Of a stretch of DNA of 64,000 nt, positions 34,409 to 43,503 are shown in pieces; within the stretch, counting starts at the first letter, position 1; each line of letters opens with the position of its first letter. The DNA comes from Streptomyces sp. Y2F8-2 (GTDB taxonomy: Bacteria; Actinomycetota; Actinomycetes; Streptomycetales; Streptomycetaceae). Under the pieces are notes generated by a model. The model was given only the letters and a program-made list of their open reading frames with translations. It was not told the DNA's origin and searched no databases. The stretch is from NCBI RefSeq assembly GCF_014905555.1, contig NZ_BNGS01000005.1:434001-498000 (forward strand). Reading direction: 5' to 3'. The position numbers and the translations under genes are program-made.

Positions 34409-35134
34409 TCACCCACGGTGAGCAGATGTCTCGTGGCTGCCGCTTCCCCTGCCGGGCAGCCGCGGCGGCTCGAGGTCGGATCCGAGGTCGTCGTAGGCGT
34501 AGCCGATCGACTGGTGTACGGCGACCACGCCGTCCACGGAACGACACAGACGGTCGATGACGGGAATCAGCGTCCTCTCCTCCACCCGGCCCTTCAGCGT
34601 CACCACGCCGTTCCGCACGTCGACCTGCACGGCGTCCGAGGGAAGACCCAGAGTCGCGCGCAGCACGTCCTGGTGGATCTCGTCGCTGATCGCCGTGTCG
34701 CTGCGCAGGAACGGCCGCAGCAGATCCGACCGGCTGACGATCCCGACGAGCCTGCCGGTTTCGTCGACGACGGGCAGCCGCTTCACCTTGTGGCGGTACA
34801 TGGTCCTCGCCGTTTCGACGACGTTCCAGCCCGGACGTGCCATCACCGCGGGTGTGGTCATCATCGCTTCCGCGGTTTCGGCACCGGCGCGTGCCAACTC
34901 CTCCGGCCCCAGCGGGCGTCCGAGCGGCCGTCCCTCCGGGTCGGGCAGACTCGCCGCCTTGCGGAGCAGGTCCGCCTCGGACACGACACCGACGGGGCGT
35001 CCCTCGTCGTCCACGACGGGGAGGGCCGTGACGTCGTTGTCGCGCAACAGCTGGGCGATCTGTTTGAAGGACGAGCGGGGGTGTGCCGTGACGACACTGT
35101 GTGTCATGACTTCGGCGACTGTTCGGTGCTGCAT
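34409..35134 (-). CDS. CBS-CBS-BON domain protein
   Basis: A 241-residue protein. Two CBS domains (VAEVMTHSVVTAHPRSSF and AMMTTPAVMARPGWNVV mark their starts) bind adenine nucleotides in this family. A C-terminal BON domain (about 155-215: VDVRNGVVTLKGRVEERTLIPVID) is usually a membrane- or lipid-associating module. It starts at ATG 35134. Two paralogues are at 41518 and 55859. Confidence 0.9.
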   Translation of the reverse strand: MQHRTVAEVMTHSVVTAHPRSSFKQIAQLLRDNDVTALPVVDDEGRPVGVVSEADLLRKAASLPDPEGRPLGRPLGPEELARAGAETAEAMMTTPAVMARPGWNVVETARTMYRHKVKRLPVVDETGRLVGIVSRSDLLRPFLRSDTAISDEIHQDVLRATLGLPSDAVQVDVRNGVVTLKGRVEERTLIPVIDRLCRSVDGVVAVHQSIGYAYDDLGSDLEPPRLPGRGSGSHETSAHRG

Positions 35135-35205
35135 GTTTCCACTCCTTCCATGCGTGGTCACAAGCCTCATCGGTGTGGAAGGGGGCTCGCCGCGAGGGCG
35201 AGCCG

Positions 35206-36195
35206 TCAGACGACGTCGAGCACATCGGCCACAGGTCGTCGCGGAGTCGGGGCGCCCTCGGGTCCGTATCCCAGGCGGATCACCATCTGTACGTGCCCCA
35301 TGGCCGTCGTCGGGTCCCGCACCACCCACCGCAGTGCGGGCCACTCGAGGGGCTGGGAGGTCAGGGACGCGACGAGGCCGTCCAGGGTGGCCTGGAGCCA
35401 GACCCGTTCCAGTGCCTGGCCGGCCCGCAGCCAGTCCAGTGGCCGGTCCTGCGCCGTACCCAGCAGAGCGATCTGAGGCCTTTTCTCGAACGGGGCCCAA
35501 CCGCGCCCGGGTACCTCGCTGCCGACGGCGAAGTCCCGTACGGGGGAGTCGGTTCCCCATTGGCGGGGGCCGAGCGCCTCGGCAGGGATCCCGTCCGAGG
35601 CCGAGGTCCCGTCGGCGGGCTCGGTCCGGACCCAATGGGCCGTCTCGCCGCGCACACCGGAATTCCGTGCCTCCCGGCCTTCGGCGTCTCGCACCAGGTC
35701 GAGGACCGATCGCGCGTGCCAGGCGTCGGGGAAGACCAGCCGGGCGCCTTCTAGGCGGGCCGCTGCGCACAGTCCGTCCTTCAGGGCATCCGGGATGTCG
35801 TCCTCACGGAAGGGATTTCGGCTGGTGTGGCGTCGGCGGATCGCCGGATGGAGAAGAGCGAGATCGTCGTCGGGGCGCGCGTCACGCGTGAGGTCCACCT
35901 CTGCCAGCAACTCGGGGACGGACGAGTCGGGCAGGAGCCGCGTGTCGGGCTCCCGGCCCGCCGCCACTGCGGCCACCCGCAGGTTGAACAGTGCGGTACC
36001 GCAGCCCAGGTGCATGCCGCGGCTGTCGGGGTCGGTCTTCGGGAGGGCCCGTTCCGGGTCGGCGTACAACTGCAGAATGCCGCTGTCACCGAGGAACCGG
36101 AATTTCCAGGGCTGTGCGTTGTGCTGGGACGGAGCGGCCGTGGCGTCTTCGACGAACGCGGCGATGACGGACACGTCCAAGGGCGGTGCGGTCAC
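35206..36195 (-). CDS. Acg-type nitroreductase family protein
   Basis: A 329-residue flavin-reductase-fold protein of the Acg (Rv2032)/Rv3131 group: it begins with the FMN-contact segment DATAAPSQHNAQPWKFRF, and RRRHTSRNPF occurs near residue 120. Acg proteins are nitroreductase-like but can lack enzyme activity and sequester FMN. The GTG at 36195 lies in a 211-bp divergent promoter shared with a Usp gene and carrying a DosR-like dyad. Confidence 0.87.
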   Translation of the reverse strand: MTAPPLDVSVIAAFVEDATAAPSQHNAQPWKFRFLGDSGILQLYADPERALPKTDPDSRGMHLGCGTALFNLRVAAVAAGREPDTRLLPDSSVPELLAEVDLTRDARPDDDLALLHPAIRRRHTSRNPFREDDIPDALKDGLCAAARLEGARLVFPDAWHARSVLDLVRDAEGREARNSGVRGETAHWVRTEPADGTSASDGIPAEALGPRQWGTDSPVRDFAVGSEVPGRGWAPFEKRPQIALLGTAQDRPLDWLRAGQALERVWLQATLDGLVASLTSQPLEWPALRWVVRDPTTAMGHVQMVIRLGYGPEGAPTPRRPVADVLDVV

Positions 36196-36266
36196 TGAAC
36201 CCCCTCCGGAGTCGATCCGGATGGTTGATCACTTTCCAGAGTGTGGGTGCCGGGGACGCCGGGGTA

Positions 36267-36280
36267 GGGCCGTTCGGACC
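36267..36280. promoter_or_regulatory. DosR-like inverted repeat, nitroreductase/USP divergent promoter
   Basis: AGGGCC-GTTC-GGACC, inside the region between the nitroreductase gene (start 36195) and the Usp gene (start 36407). It could control both. Confidence 0.5.
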
Positions 36281-36406
36281 TCTTGGAGGACCAAATGCCG
36301 CACCGAAGAGGGCAACATGCCCTTCTTGTGGCCGCCTGGTCGGCGTGATGGTGGCAGTACCTGGTCCTACGTGGTTTCCCCGGCGTGAGGGAAGGCGGTG
36401 AGCATC

Positions 36407-37282
36407 ATGGGGCTGCCCGTGGTCGTAGGCGTCGACGGATCGGACTCCAGTCTCCTCGCGGTGGACTGGGCGACCGATGAGGCAGCGCGGCACGGCCTGC
36501 CGCTGCGGCTCGTGTACGCGTCCCTGTGGGAGCGATACGAAAGTGTCGTGCCCTCGACTGGTCTGCAGAGGCCGGCGCACCAGGTGATGGCGGACAACAT
36601 CGTCGGCACGGCGGCGGAACGCGCCCGGCGCCGCAATCCGAACGTGAAGGTCACCGCCGAGGTCCTGCCCGAGGACCCGGTGGAGGCCCTTCTGCGCGAG
36701 AGCGGCAATGCCACGGCCGTGGTGACGGGATGCCGTGGCCGTGGCGAGTTGCAGGGGGTGCTCCTGGGCACCGTCAGCCTGGCCGTGGCGGGCCGCGCCG
36801 CCGGAACAGTGATCGTCGTCCGGGGAGACGAGGCGGGGCTGAGGGGCACCCACGAGCGGATCCTGCTCGGCGCCGGCGATCCCGGCACGACCGGTGCGGC
36901 TGCTCGGTTCGGCCTTCGGGAGGCCGAGGTGCGCCACTGCGTCCTCGATGTCGTCCGCGCCTGGCGCCGTCCGGCGCACGAACCCACGCAGCACCCCCTG
37001 CCGGCCGGGGATCCGGCGCTCTACCGCCAGGAGCGGGCCTCCACGCTGGTCGACGCCCTGCTGCAGGACCCGGCGGCCGATCACCCGGACGTCCGGGTGA
37101 GCAGGACCACGGTCGAGGGGCCCGCCCACAAGGTGCTGCTGCACCGCTCGGCCGCTGCGGACCTCGTGATCATCGGAGCCCGCCGCGACCACCACCCCCA
37201 TGGACTCCGCCTGGGGAGGGTGGGACACACGTTGCTGCACCACGCCCAGTGCCCGGTGGCCGTCGTACCGGAGCTCCCCTGA
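36407..37282 (+). CDS. Universal stress protein, two Usp domains
   Basis: A 291-residue tandem Usp, strongly similar along its whole length to the product at 31410 (VDWATDEAARHGLPLRLVYASLWERYE; VVRAWRRPAHE), so the two are recent paralogues. Domain 1 has GCRGRGELQGVLLGTV; domain 2 has the same degenerate loop. ATG 36407 is preferred (AGGGAAGG upstream); GTG 36398 is possible. Confidence 0.9.
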   Translation: MGLPVVVGVDGSDSSLLAVDWATDEAARHGLPLRLVYASLWERYESVVPSTGLQRPAHQVMADNIVGTAAERARRRNPNVKVTAEVLPEDPVEALLRESGNATAVVTGCRGRGELQGVLLGTVSLAVAGRAAGTVIVVRGDEAGLRGTHERILLGAGDPGTTGAAARFGLREAEVRHCVLDVVRAWRRPAHEPTQHPLPAGDPALYRQERASTLVDALLQDPAADHPDVRVSRTTVEGPAHKVLLHRSAAADLVIIGARRDHHPHGLRLGRVGHTLLHHAQCPVAVVPELP

Positions 37283-37289
37283 GCGGTGG

Positions 37290-39620
37290 TCACTGGGCCA
37301 GCGAGAAGTAGCTCTCCTCCTCCTGCGCGAAATGAAGGCGCAGGATCGTGTGGAGGCCGTACAGCGAGGCGCGCAGGTCGTCGAGTTGCTCCGGCCGGAG
37401 TCCGCCTTCCTCGTCGGCGAGGCGTACGTGGGTGGCGATGCGCTCCGCCAGGCGTTCGATCTCGGCGTGAGCGCGGCTCATGGTGTCGGTCGCCTCAGGG
37501 CCGAGTCTCCGGTCCAGCGCGGGGTAGAGCTCGTGTTCCTCCGCGTGTTCGTGGGGGAGCAGGCGGTCTCTGAGCAGGTGGTCGATCTCGCACACGGCGG
37601 CCAGGGAGCGAGGGCCGTGGTCCGTGGCGAGGAGGCCGGCGGCTTCCTGGATGGCGTCGAGGGCGTCTCTGAGGTCGTCGTGCTCGGTGGCGAACCGGTG
37701 GACGAGATCCTCCGCCTCCGGTTCCAGGGTGGGGCGTACGCCGGGTGGCGGGAGCAGGGCCCGCAGCGCGTTGAGGATGACGGTCACGTCGATGGCCTCC
37801 TGGAGGAGGGCGCCGGGCGCGGGTGGGAGCAGGCCGAGGAGCGCGGCCGCCATGGCTGCCAGCGACATCGCCATGCCACCTGCGGCGCTCTGTACCGCGA
37901 TCCGGCGGGCACGTGCGGCGATCTCCATCGCGTCGGCCAGGCGCGCCACGCGGTCCGTGGTGAGGACGATGTCGGCGGCCTCCGAAGCCGAGGTGGACCC
38001 ACGGGCGCCCATGGCGACCCCGACGTCGGCCGCCGCGAGGGCTGGGGCGTCGTTGACGCCGTCGCCGACCATGATCGTGACGGCCCGCCCGCTCTCCTCG
38101 CGCACCGCGGCGATCTTGTCGGTGGGCAGTTGCCCGGCGCGTACGTCGTCCAGGCCCAGGACCGCCCCCACCTCACGGGCCGGTTCGGGACGGTCTCCGG
38201 TCAGCATCAGCAGCCGCTCCAGCCCGGCCGCCCTTAGACGGCGGATGGTGCGCGGCGCGTCGGGGCGCAGCGGGTCCCGGAGCAGCAAGGCACCGGACAG
38301 CGTGCCGTTCACGGTCAGCCAGACGGTCGCGGCGCCGTCCAGCAGGGCCCGGTTGTCCACCGCACGCGCCCAGGCGGGCAGGTCGGCCGGGGACACTCCC
38401 GTCCTGCCCACGGCGATGCGCAGGCCGTCGACCGTGCCGGTGACCCCTCGTCCGGGTTCCTCGGTGACATCCCGCGGAACGGTCAGGGGCAGGTTGCGGG
38501 ACCTGGCCTCGTGGACGATGGCCTCGGCCAGGAGGTGGGCCGACACCTGGTCGAGCGAGGCGGCCAGCCGCAGCACGTCCGCCGGAGCCGGGCCGCCCGG
38601 AGCGCCCGCCACCTCCAGCACCCGCGGCCGTCCCACGGTCAGCGTCCCCGTCTTGTCGATCACCAGGGTGCGGGCCCGGCCCAGTCGCTCCAGGGCACCA
38701 CCGTCCCGGACCACGACGCCCCGCCGGGCGCACTGTGACAGGCCGGAGACGATGGCGACCGGGGTGGCGAGCAGCAACGGGCAGGGGGTTGCGACGACAA
38801 GGACGGCGACCGCACGAACAGCGGAACCGCTCACCACCCAGGCGACGGCGGCCAACCCCAGCGACAGGGGCAGGAACCAGGCGGCGTAACGCTCCGCCAG
38901 CCGCACCATGGGAGCCCGTTCCGCCGCCGCCTGCCGGGCCAGGCGCACGATCTCGGCGTAGGTGCTGTCGGCGGCGGTGGCCTTCGCCCTCAACTCGAAG
39001 ACGCCCCCGCCGCTCACGACTCCGCTACGCACCGTCTCGCCGACCCCGCGTTCGGTCGGGGTGGACTCCCCGGTCAGCACGGACTCGTCGAGCACCGCCG
39101 GACCGACGGTGATCTCGCCGTCCACCGGCACCACCTCGCCCGGGCCGACCACCAGCACGTCACCGGGAGCCACCACGTCCAGCGGCACGACACTCACACT
39201 CCCGCCGTCGCGGCGACGAGCCGAACGCGGGGCGTGCTCCAGCAGCGAACGCAGGTCCCGTGAGGCGCGCCGTTCCGCAGCCTTCTCCAGTGCCCGCCCG
39301 GTCGCCAGCATCAGCCCGATCAGGGCGCCCGCCAGGTACTCGCCCACCGCGAGCGTGCCGGCCAGCGCCAGCACCGCGATCAGATCGACGCCGGCCCGTC
39401 CCCTGCGCAGATCGGCCACCACCCAGGCGATGGCAGGAACGAGGGCCAGCGCGGTGCCGGCCGCCCAGCAGGGACCCGCGACATCGTGACGCCCCAGCAG
39501 CCACGCGATCCCGCCGGCGACCAGGGCGCCCGCGGTCACCGCCAGCAGTCCGGACCGAGCCGATACCGCCCGAAGGTTCGTCTCTCGCCGCCCGCCACGG
39601 CCACCGGCCTTTGTCTTCAC
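37290..39620 (-). CDS. P1B-like metal P-type ATPase fused to a hemerythrin domain
   Basis: A 776-residue fusion. The ATPase part shows TGES (actuator), A-T-P-C280-P-L (membrane metal site), D322 in DKTGTLT and GDGVND (519-524), with about seven predicted helices. Two usual P1B features differ: the site is CPL and not CPC, and the nucleotide-domain HP motif reads SAHLLA (360-365). No N-terminal HMA domain is present. Residues 635-776 form a hemerythrin HHE domain (FATEHDDLRDAL, LLPHEHAEEHELYP, LHTILRLHFAQEEES), a di-iron O2- or iron-sensing fold. GTG 39620 is 3 bp after the upstream Usp stop. Confidence 0.9.
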   Translation of the reverse strand: MKTKAGGRGGRRETNLRAVSARSGLLAVTAGALVAGGIAWLLGRHDVAGPCWAAGTALALVPAIAWVVADLRRGRAGVDLIAVLALAGTLAVGEYLAGALIGLMLATGRALEKAAERRASRDLRSLLEHAPRSARRRDGGSVSVVPLDVVAPGDVLVVGPGEVVPVDGEITVGPAVLDESVLTGESTPTERGVGETVRSGVVSGGGVFELRAKATAADSTYAEIVRLARQAAAERAPMVRLAERYAAWFLPLSLGLAAVAWVVSGSAVRAVAVLVVATPCPLLLATPVAIVSGLSQCARRGVVVRDGGALERLGRARTLVIDKTGTLTVGRPRVLEVAGAPGGPAPADVLRLAASLDQVSAHLLAEAIVHEARSRNLPLTVPRDVTEEPGRGVTGTVDGLRIAVGRTGVSPADLPAWARAVDNRALLDGAATVWLTVNGTLSGALLLRDPLRPDAPRTIRRLRAAGLERLLMLTGDRPEPAREVGAVLGLDDVRAGQLPTDKIAAVREESGRAVTIMVGDGVNDAPALAAADVGVAMGARGSTSASEAADIVLTTDRVARLADAMEIAARARRIAVQSAAGGMAMSLAAMAAALLGLLPPAPGALLQEAIDVTVILNALRALLPPPGVRPTLEPEAEDLVHRFATEHDDLRDALDAIQEAAGLLATDHGPRSLAAVCEIDHLLRDRLLPHEHAEEHELYPALDRRLGPEATDTMSRAHAEIERLAERIATHVRLADEEGGLRPEQLDDLRASLYGLHTILRLHFAQEEESYFSLAQ

Positions 39621-39623
39621 GGC

Positions 39624-40508
39624 TCACGCCGATGCGTGCGGGACGGCGATGACGGGACAGCGGGCGTAGTGCAACACGCCCTGACTGACCGAACCGAGCA
39701 GCATGCCGGCGAAGCCGCCGCGCCCCCGGGTCCCCACCACCAGGCCGAGGGCGTGGGCGGATGCCCCGGTCAGCACCTCCACAGGATGGCCGCTGACGAG
39801 TTCGTGATGCACCTCCACGTCCGGGTACGCCGCGCCGCGTCCTGCGACGGTTTCGGAAAGCACCCGTCGGTACTCCTGTTGCTCCGCGTGTTCGTCGAAC
39901 ATCCAGTGCAACGGCCCCGGCTGCCACGCATACACGGCGCGCAGCGCGGCGCCCCGCAGGGCGGCCTCCTGGAAGGCGAGGTCGACGGCGGCGGCGGAAT
40001 GCGCGCTGCCGTCCACGCCGACGACGAAGTACGCCGGCTGCTGGGTCACGTGCTCCGGCTCGGGGACCACGACCACCGGGCAGCGGGCATGCGCCATGAC
40101 GGGAACGGCGACGGACGAGGAGCCGAACACCTCCCGTGCTCGGCTGAGGTGCCACGATCCCAGCACTACGGCGGTGGCCTCCTGGCTCTGCTCTCGCAGA
40201 ACCCACGCCGGGGCCCCTTCGGCCAGCAGCCCGGACACCCGTACCTGTGGCTGCCGGGCCTCCACGAAGGACACCGCCTCCTTCATTGCACGCTCGCCTG
40301 CCCGGTGCAGCACCTCGTTCCACGCCTCCCAGGAGGGCGGCACCTCCCATCGCCCGAACCCGACGGTCGGCATGCTCTCGGCGTGCACCAGGCGAAGAGG
40401 CAGTCGGCGCCGCGCCGCCTCGTCGGCCGCCCAGGCCAGCGCCATGCGCTTCGCGGGGTCGGGATCCACTCCGACCACGATCGGCAGCTGTACATCCGGT
40501 CGCGCCAT
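39624..40508 (-). CDS. Universal stress protein, two Usp domains
   Basis: A 294-residue tandem Usp. Here domain 2 has the canonical ATP loop GTRGRGGFAGMLLGSV and domain 1 is degenerate (GSWHLSRAREVFGSSSV), the reverse of the 31410/36407 pair. I prefer ATG 40508 because GGAGAT lies 5 bp upstream; ATG 40523 is in frame. It is followed after 3 bp by the P-type ATPase fusion, so it is likely co-transcribed. Confidence 0.88.
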   Translation of the reverse strand: MARPDVQLPIVVGVDPDPAKRMALAWAADEAARRRLPLRLVHAESMPTVGFGRWEVPPSWEAWNEVLHRAGERAMKEAVSFVEARQPQVRVSGLLAEGAPAWVLREQSQEATAVVLGSWHLSRAREVFGSSSVAVPVMAHARCPVVVVPEPEHVTQQPAYFVVGVDGSAHSAAAVDLAFQEAALRGAALRAVYAWQPGPLHWMFDEHAEQQEYRRVLSETVAGRGAAYPDVEVHHELVSGHPVEVLTGASAHALGLVVGTRGRGGFAGMLLGSVSQGVLHYARCPVIAVPHASA

Positions 40509-40531
40509 CGTGATCTCCGTCATGAGCCGCG

Positions 40532-40810
40532 TTAACGGGATGCGGTGCGGGCACCCAGGCGCTTGACGTACGCGTCGGGTCCCGGGAAATACAGCGTCAC
40601 CCGTCCCGAGTCCCAGCGCACGTCGTACGGCGGGCTCCCGTCCTGGTGGTGGACACCGACGATCTCACCCTCCCGTGCGATGACGCCGCTGCCGGTACCG
40701 CGTACGACGATCTCGTCGCCGACGCGGGCCCGCATGCTGTTGCCCATCGCCTCGAGGGGAGTTCTCTCCGGTGTGCGATGGCTCGCCTCGGCCGGTGTGG
40801 GTTCCGTCAT
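40532..40810 (-). CDS. DUF1918 protein
   Basis: A 92-residue protein. The C-terminal 60 residues are a DUF1918 SH3-like barrel (GDEIVVRGTGSGVIAREGEIVGV, YDVRWDSGRVTLYFPG); the first 30 are a Pro/Glu-rich tail. AGGAGGGGAGG lies just before ATG 40810. It diverges from the Hsp20 gene and may head the Usp/P-type ATPase operon. Confidence 0.85.
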   Translation of the reverse strand: MTEPTPAEASHRTPERTPLEAMGNSMRARVGDEIVVRGTGSGVIAREGEIVGVHHQDGSPPYDVRWDSGRVTLYFPGPDAYVKRLGARTASR

Positions 40811-40888
40811 CTCGTCCTCCCCTCCTCGAAGTGGTGCGAAAGACGCCTTGCGTACTTTCATGAAAGGACCGGCGCTCCTGGGTTTCCA

Positions 40889-40902
40889 GGGCCGTTGGTC
40901 CC
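40889..40902. promoter_or_regulatory. DosR-like inverted repeat, DUF1918/Hsp20 divergent promoter
   Basis: AGGGCC-GTTG-GTCCC, the site closest to the classical DosR half-site GTCCC. It lies 79 bp from the DUF1918 start and 129 bp from the Hsp20 start. A weaker copy (AGGAC-CGGC-GCTCC) is at 40865. Confidence 0.55.
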
Positions 40903-41030
40903 CGCCCCTGCACCGGTGAGGAAGGGACCTTCGGGACCCTGCCGTGGGCTGTTCGCCCTCTGCGATCAAGGAGTGCACGCGGTGGACTGGAGGGGTCGGC
41001 AGTCGCACCCACAGTGCAGGAGGTACGGCG

Positions 41031-41453
41031 ATGGCGACACTCTCACGCAGGCAGCGGTTCCCGTTCCCGGAGATTCCCGAGTGGTTCGAGTCCTTCCCCA
41101 CGCGATTCGGGATGCCCACGATGGGCGACCTCTCCGCGATGCGGATCGAGGACTACACGGAGGGCGACCGGTACGTGATGAGGGCGGAACTGCCGGGCGT
41201 CTCGCCCGAGGACATCGACGTCGTCATCAGCGAAGGGACGTTGACCGTCAAGGCCGAGCGCACCGAGCGCGATGTGGAGAAGAACCGCAGCGAGATCCGT
41301 TACGGCTCCCTGAGCCGCACCGTCACGCTGCCGCCCGGAGCCAATGAGGACGATGTCAGGGCCGAGTACACCGACGGCATGCTCACCGTCAGCGTCGGAC
41401 TGGGACGGGAGAAGGCCGAGGCCAAGCACATCGAGGTCAGGCATGGTGCGTGA
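41031..41453 (+). CDS. Hsp20/alpha-crystallin small heat shock protein
   Basis: A 140-residue small chaperone. The alpha-crystallin domain spans about residues 38-138 (YVMRAELPGVSPEDIDVVI; LPPGANEDDVRAEYTDGMLTV). The usual C-terminal I-x-I anchor is replaced by IEV in KHIEVRHGA. AGGAGG lies 7 bp before ATG 41031. It corresponds to HspX-type proteins of dormancy regulons. Confidence 0.93.
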   Translation: MATLSRRQRFPFPEIPEWFESFPTRFGMPTMGDLSAMRIEDYTEGDRYVMRAELPGVSPEDIDVVISEGTLTVKAERTERDVEKNRSEIRYGSLSRTVTLPPGANEDDVRAEYTDGMLTVSVGLGREKAEAKHIEVRHGA

Positions 41454-41517
41454 TCCTGTCCCCGCAGGCGGAACTTTCCAGCCACCCGGACGGTGATACG
41501 GGAAGGGTGCCGAGGCG

Positions 41518-42132
41518 ATGAGACACCGCAGCGTGGGCGACCTGATGACCCCGACCGCCGTCAGCGTGCGACCGGAATCCACGTTCAAGGAGATCGCGCG
41601 CCTCCTCGACGAGTACGACATCACCGCGGTTCCGGTGGTCGACGACGAGGGCCGGCCGGTCGGGGTGGTCTCGGAGGCGGACCTGATCCGCAGGCAGACG
41701 TCCGCCGGTGTCGGGAGCAGCGCCCGGGAGCTGATGACCAGCCCCGCCGTGGTCGCGGAGCCGGGCTGGAACGCAGTGCGTGCGGCGCGAACCATGGAAC
41801 GGCGCGGGGTCAAGCGGCTGCCCGTGGTGGACGGCGACGGCCGGCTCATCGGTGTGCTCAGCCGCAGCGACCTGGTGCAGCTCTTCCTCCGCAGGGACCG
41901 CGCGATCCAGGAGGAGATCCTTGAGGACGTCGTCGTCCGGACGCTCGGCCTGGCTCCCTCCTCGCTGACCGTCGAGGTCGCCGACGGCAGGGTCACGCTC
42001 AGCGGCACCGTGGAGCGCAAGAGCATGGTCACGGTCGTCGTGCGGTTGTGCGAGAGCGTCGACGGCGTGGTGGACGTGGTCGACCGGTTGGGCTTCGACC
42101 GGGACGACACCATGCTCGGGACTACTCCGTAG
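41518..42132 (+). CDS. CBS-CBS-BON domain protein
   Basis: A 204-residue paralogue of the product at 34409, with a shorter linker between the CBS domains: VGDLMTPTAVSVRPESTF, ELMTSPAVVAEPGWNAV, then BON (VEVADGRVTLSGTVERKSM). It follows Hsp20 by 64 bp on the same strand and may be co-transcribed. Confidence 0.9.
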   Translation: MRHRSVGDLMTPTAVSVRPESTFKEIARLLDEYDITAVPVVDDEGRPVGVVSEADLIRRQTSAGVGSSARELMTSPAVVAEPGWNAVRAARTMERRGVKRLPVVDGDGRLIGVLSRSDLVQLFLRRDRAIQEEILEDVVVRTLGLAPSSLTVEVADGRVTLSGTVERKSMVTVVVRLCESVDGVVDVVDRLGFDRDDTMLGTTP

Positions 42133-42229
42133 GCGACTTCGAGGCTGGTAGGGCGGGGAGGAGAAGCCACATGCACATGCTTCCGATATCTCCGTATTTG
42201 TACGATTGTGCCGGAAGTCCTGCAGCCGT

Positions 42230-42259
42230 GGGCTCCAGAGCCCGTGGGCTCCAGCGTCC
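42230..42259. promoter_or_regulatory. Tandem DosR-like repeats upstream of hydrogenase operon
   Basis: GGGCT-CCAG-AGCCC (42230, perfect dyad) and GGGCT-CCAG-CGTCC (42246), ending 62 bp before the first hydrogenase gene. In M. smegmatis the comparable Hyh hydrogenase is under DosR control, which makes these dyads plausible operators. Confidence 0.55.
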
Positions 42260-42321
42260 CTGGTCTCCAGTGAGCTGACGGCCGCCGCACCTGCTTTCCG
42301 CGGTGCTGAGGGAGCAAGGCC

Positions 42322-43503
42322 ATGAACACGTACACCGACGTGAACACCTCGTCGCCATCCGTCTGCGACGGGATGGTGATCGGCAAGGACGGGATGGCCG
42401 CGCTGGTCGACGCTCTGATCGGGCGCGGTTTCACCGTGGTCGGTCCCACCGTGCGGGACGGCGCGATCGTGCTGGCGGAACTGGAGTCGGCCGACCAGTT
42501 GCCCTACGGATGGGGCGTGGAGCTGGAGGCCGGGCAGTACCGGCTGCGCGAGCGGCCGGACGGTGCCGCGTTCGCGAACGCGGCGGGCCCGCAGTCGTGG
42601 AAGACGTTCCTGCACCCGGCGCGGGTACGGCAGTGGAGTGCCGACCGGGTGGAGGACGGGACGGTGTTCACGGCTGACGAGCCCCCGCCGGTCCGGTACG
42701 CGTTCCTTGGGGTGCGCTCCTGCGACCTGCGGGCCATCGCGATCCAGGACCGGGTGCTCACCGGGGGGCCGCACCGTGACCCCGTCTACCAGGGGCGGCG
42801 CACCGGAGCGTTCCTGGTGGCGGTGGAGTGCACGGAGCCCGGTGGCACCTGTTTCTGCGTCTCGATGGGCACGGGACCGGCGGCCGGACCCGGCTACGAC
42901 CTGGTGATGACCGAGGTGGTCGACGACGGTGGTCACCGCTTCTGGATCCGCGGCGGCAGCGAGGAAGGCACCGAGATCCTCGCGGAGCTGCCCGGCCGCC
43001 CGGCGGACCCCGCGACCCGTGAGGCGGCTCGTGCGGGCGTCGCCTCCGCCGCGGACCGCATGGGACGGACCATGCCCGAGGCCGACCTGCGGGAGCTGAT
43101 GGCCGGCACGCTGGACGCCCCCCGCTGGGACGACGTCGCCGGGCGCTGTCTGACGTGCGGCAACTGCACGATGGTGTGTCCCACCTGCTTCTGCACCACC
43201 ACCGAGGACGTCACCGACCTCGCCGGTGACCACGCGGAGCGGTGGCGGCTCTGGGACTCGTGCTTCGACCTCGACTTCTCCCACCTGCACGGCGGCCCGG
43301 TCCGCGCGTCCGCGCGCAGCCGCTACCGGCAGTGGATGACCCACAAACTGGGCACCTGGTACGACCAGTTCGGCTCCTCCGGCTGTGTGGGCTGCGGCCG
43401 CTGCATCGTGTGGTGCCCGGTCGGCATCGACATCACCGAAGAGGCCGCAGCCCTGCACGACTGGACGCAGTCCCGGGCAACGGAGGAGACGGAGGCGCCG
43501 TGA
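42322..43503 (+). CDS. NiFe hydrogenase group 3b, beta (4Fe-4S) subunit
   Basis: A 393-residue electron-transfer subunit like HydB/HyhB of soluble group 3b hydrogenases. Two cubane motifs are C276-x2-C279-x2-C282-x3-C286 and C355-x2-C358-x2-C361-x3-C365. Further conserved cysteines (C134, C170, C177, C179) are in its N-terminal domain. It would link the small subunit to the flavin subunit. It is the first gene of a tightly overlapped six-gene operon. Confidence 0.9.
   Translation: MNTYTDVNTSSPSVCDGMVIGKDGMAALVDALIGRGFTVVGPTVRDGAIVLAELESADQLPYGWGVELEAGQYRLRERPDGAAFANAAGPQSWKTFLHPARVRQWSADRVEDGTVFTADEPPPVRYAFLGVRSCDLRAIAIQDRVLTGGPHRDPVYQGRRTGAFLVAVECTEPGGTCFCVSMGTGPAAGPGYDLVMTEVVDDGGHRFWIRGGSEEGTEILAELPGRPADPATREAARAGVASAADRMGRTMPEADLRELMAGTLDAPRWDDVAGRCLTCGNCTMVCPTCFCTTTEDVTDLAGDHAERWRLWDSCFDLDFSHLHGGPVRASARSRYRQWMTHKLGTWYDQFGSSGCVGCGRCIVWCPVGIDITEEAAALHDWTQSRATEETEAP

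Noticed and set aside
40924..40937. GGGAC-CTTC-GGGAC as a further DosR-like site
   Set aside because: The second half is a direct and not an inverted copy, so it does not fit the dyad.
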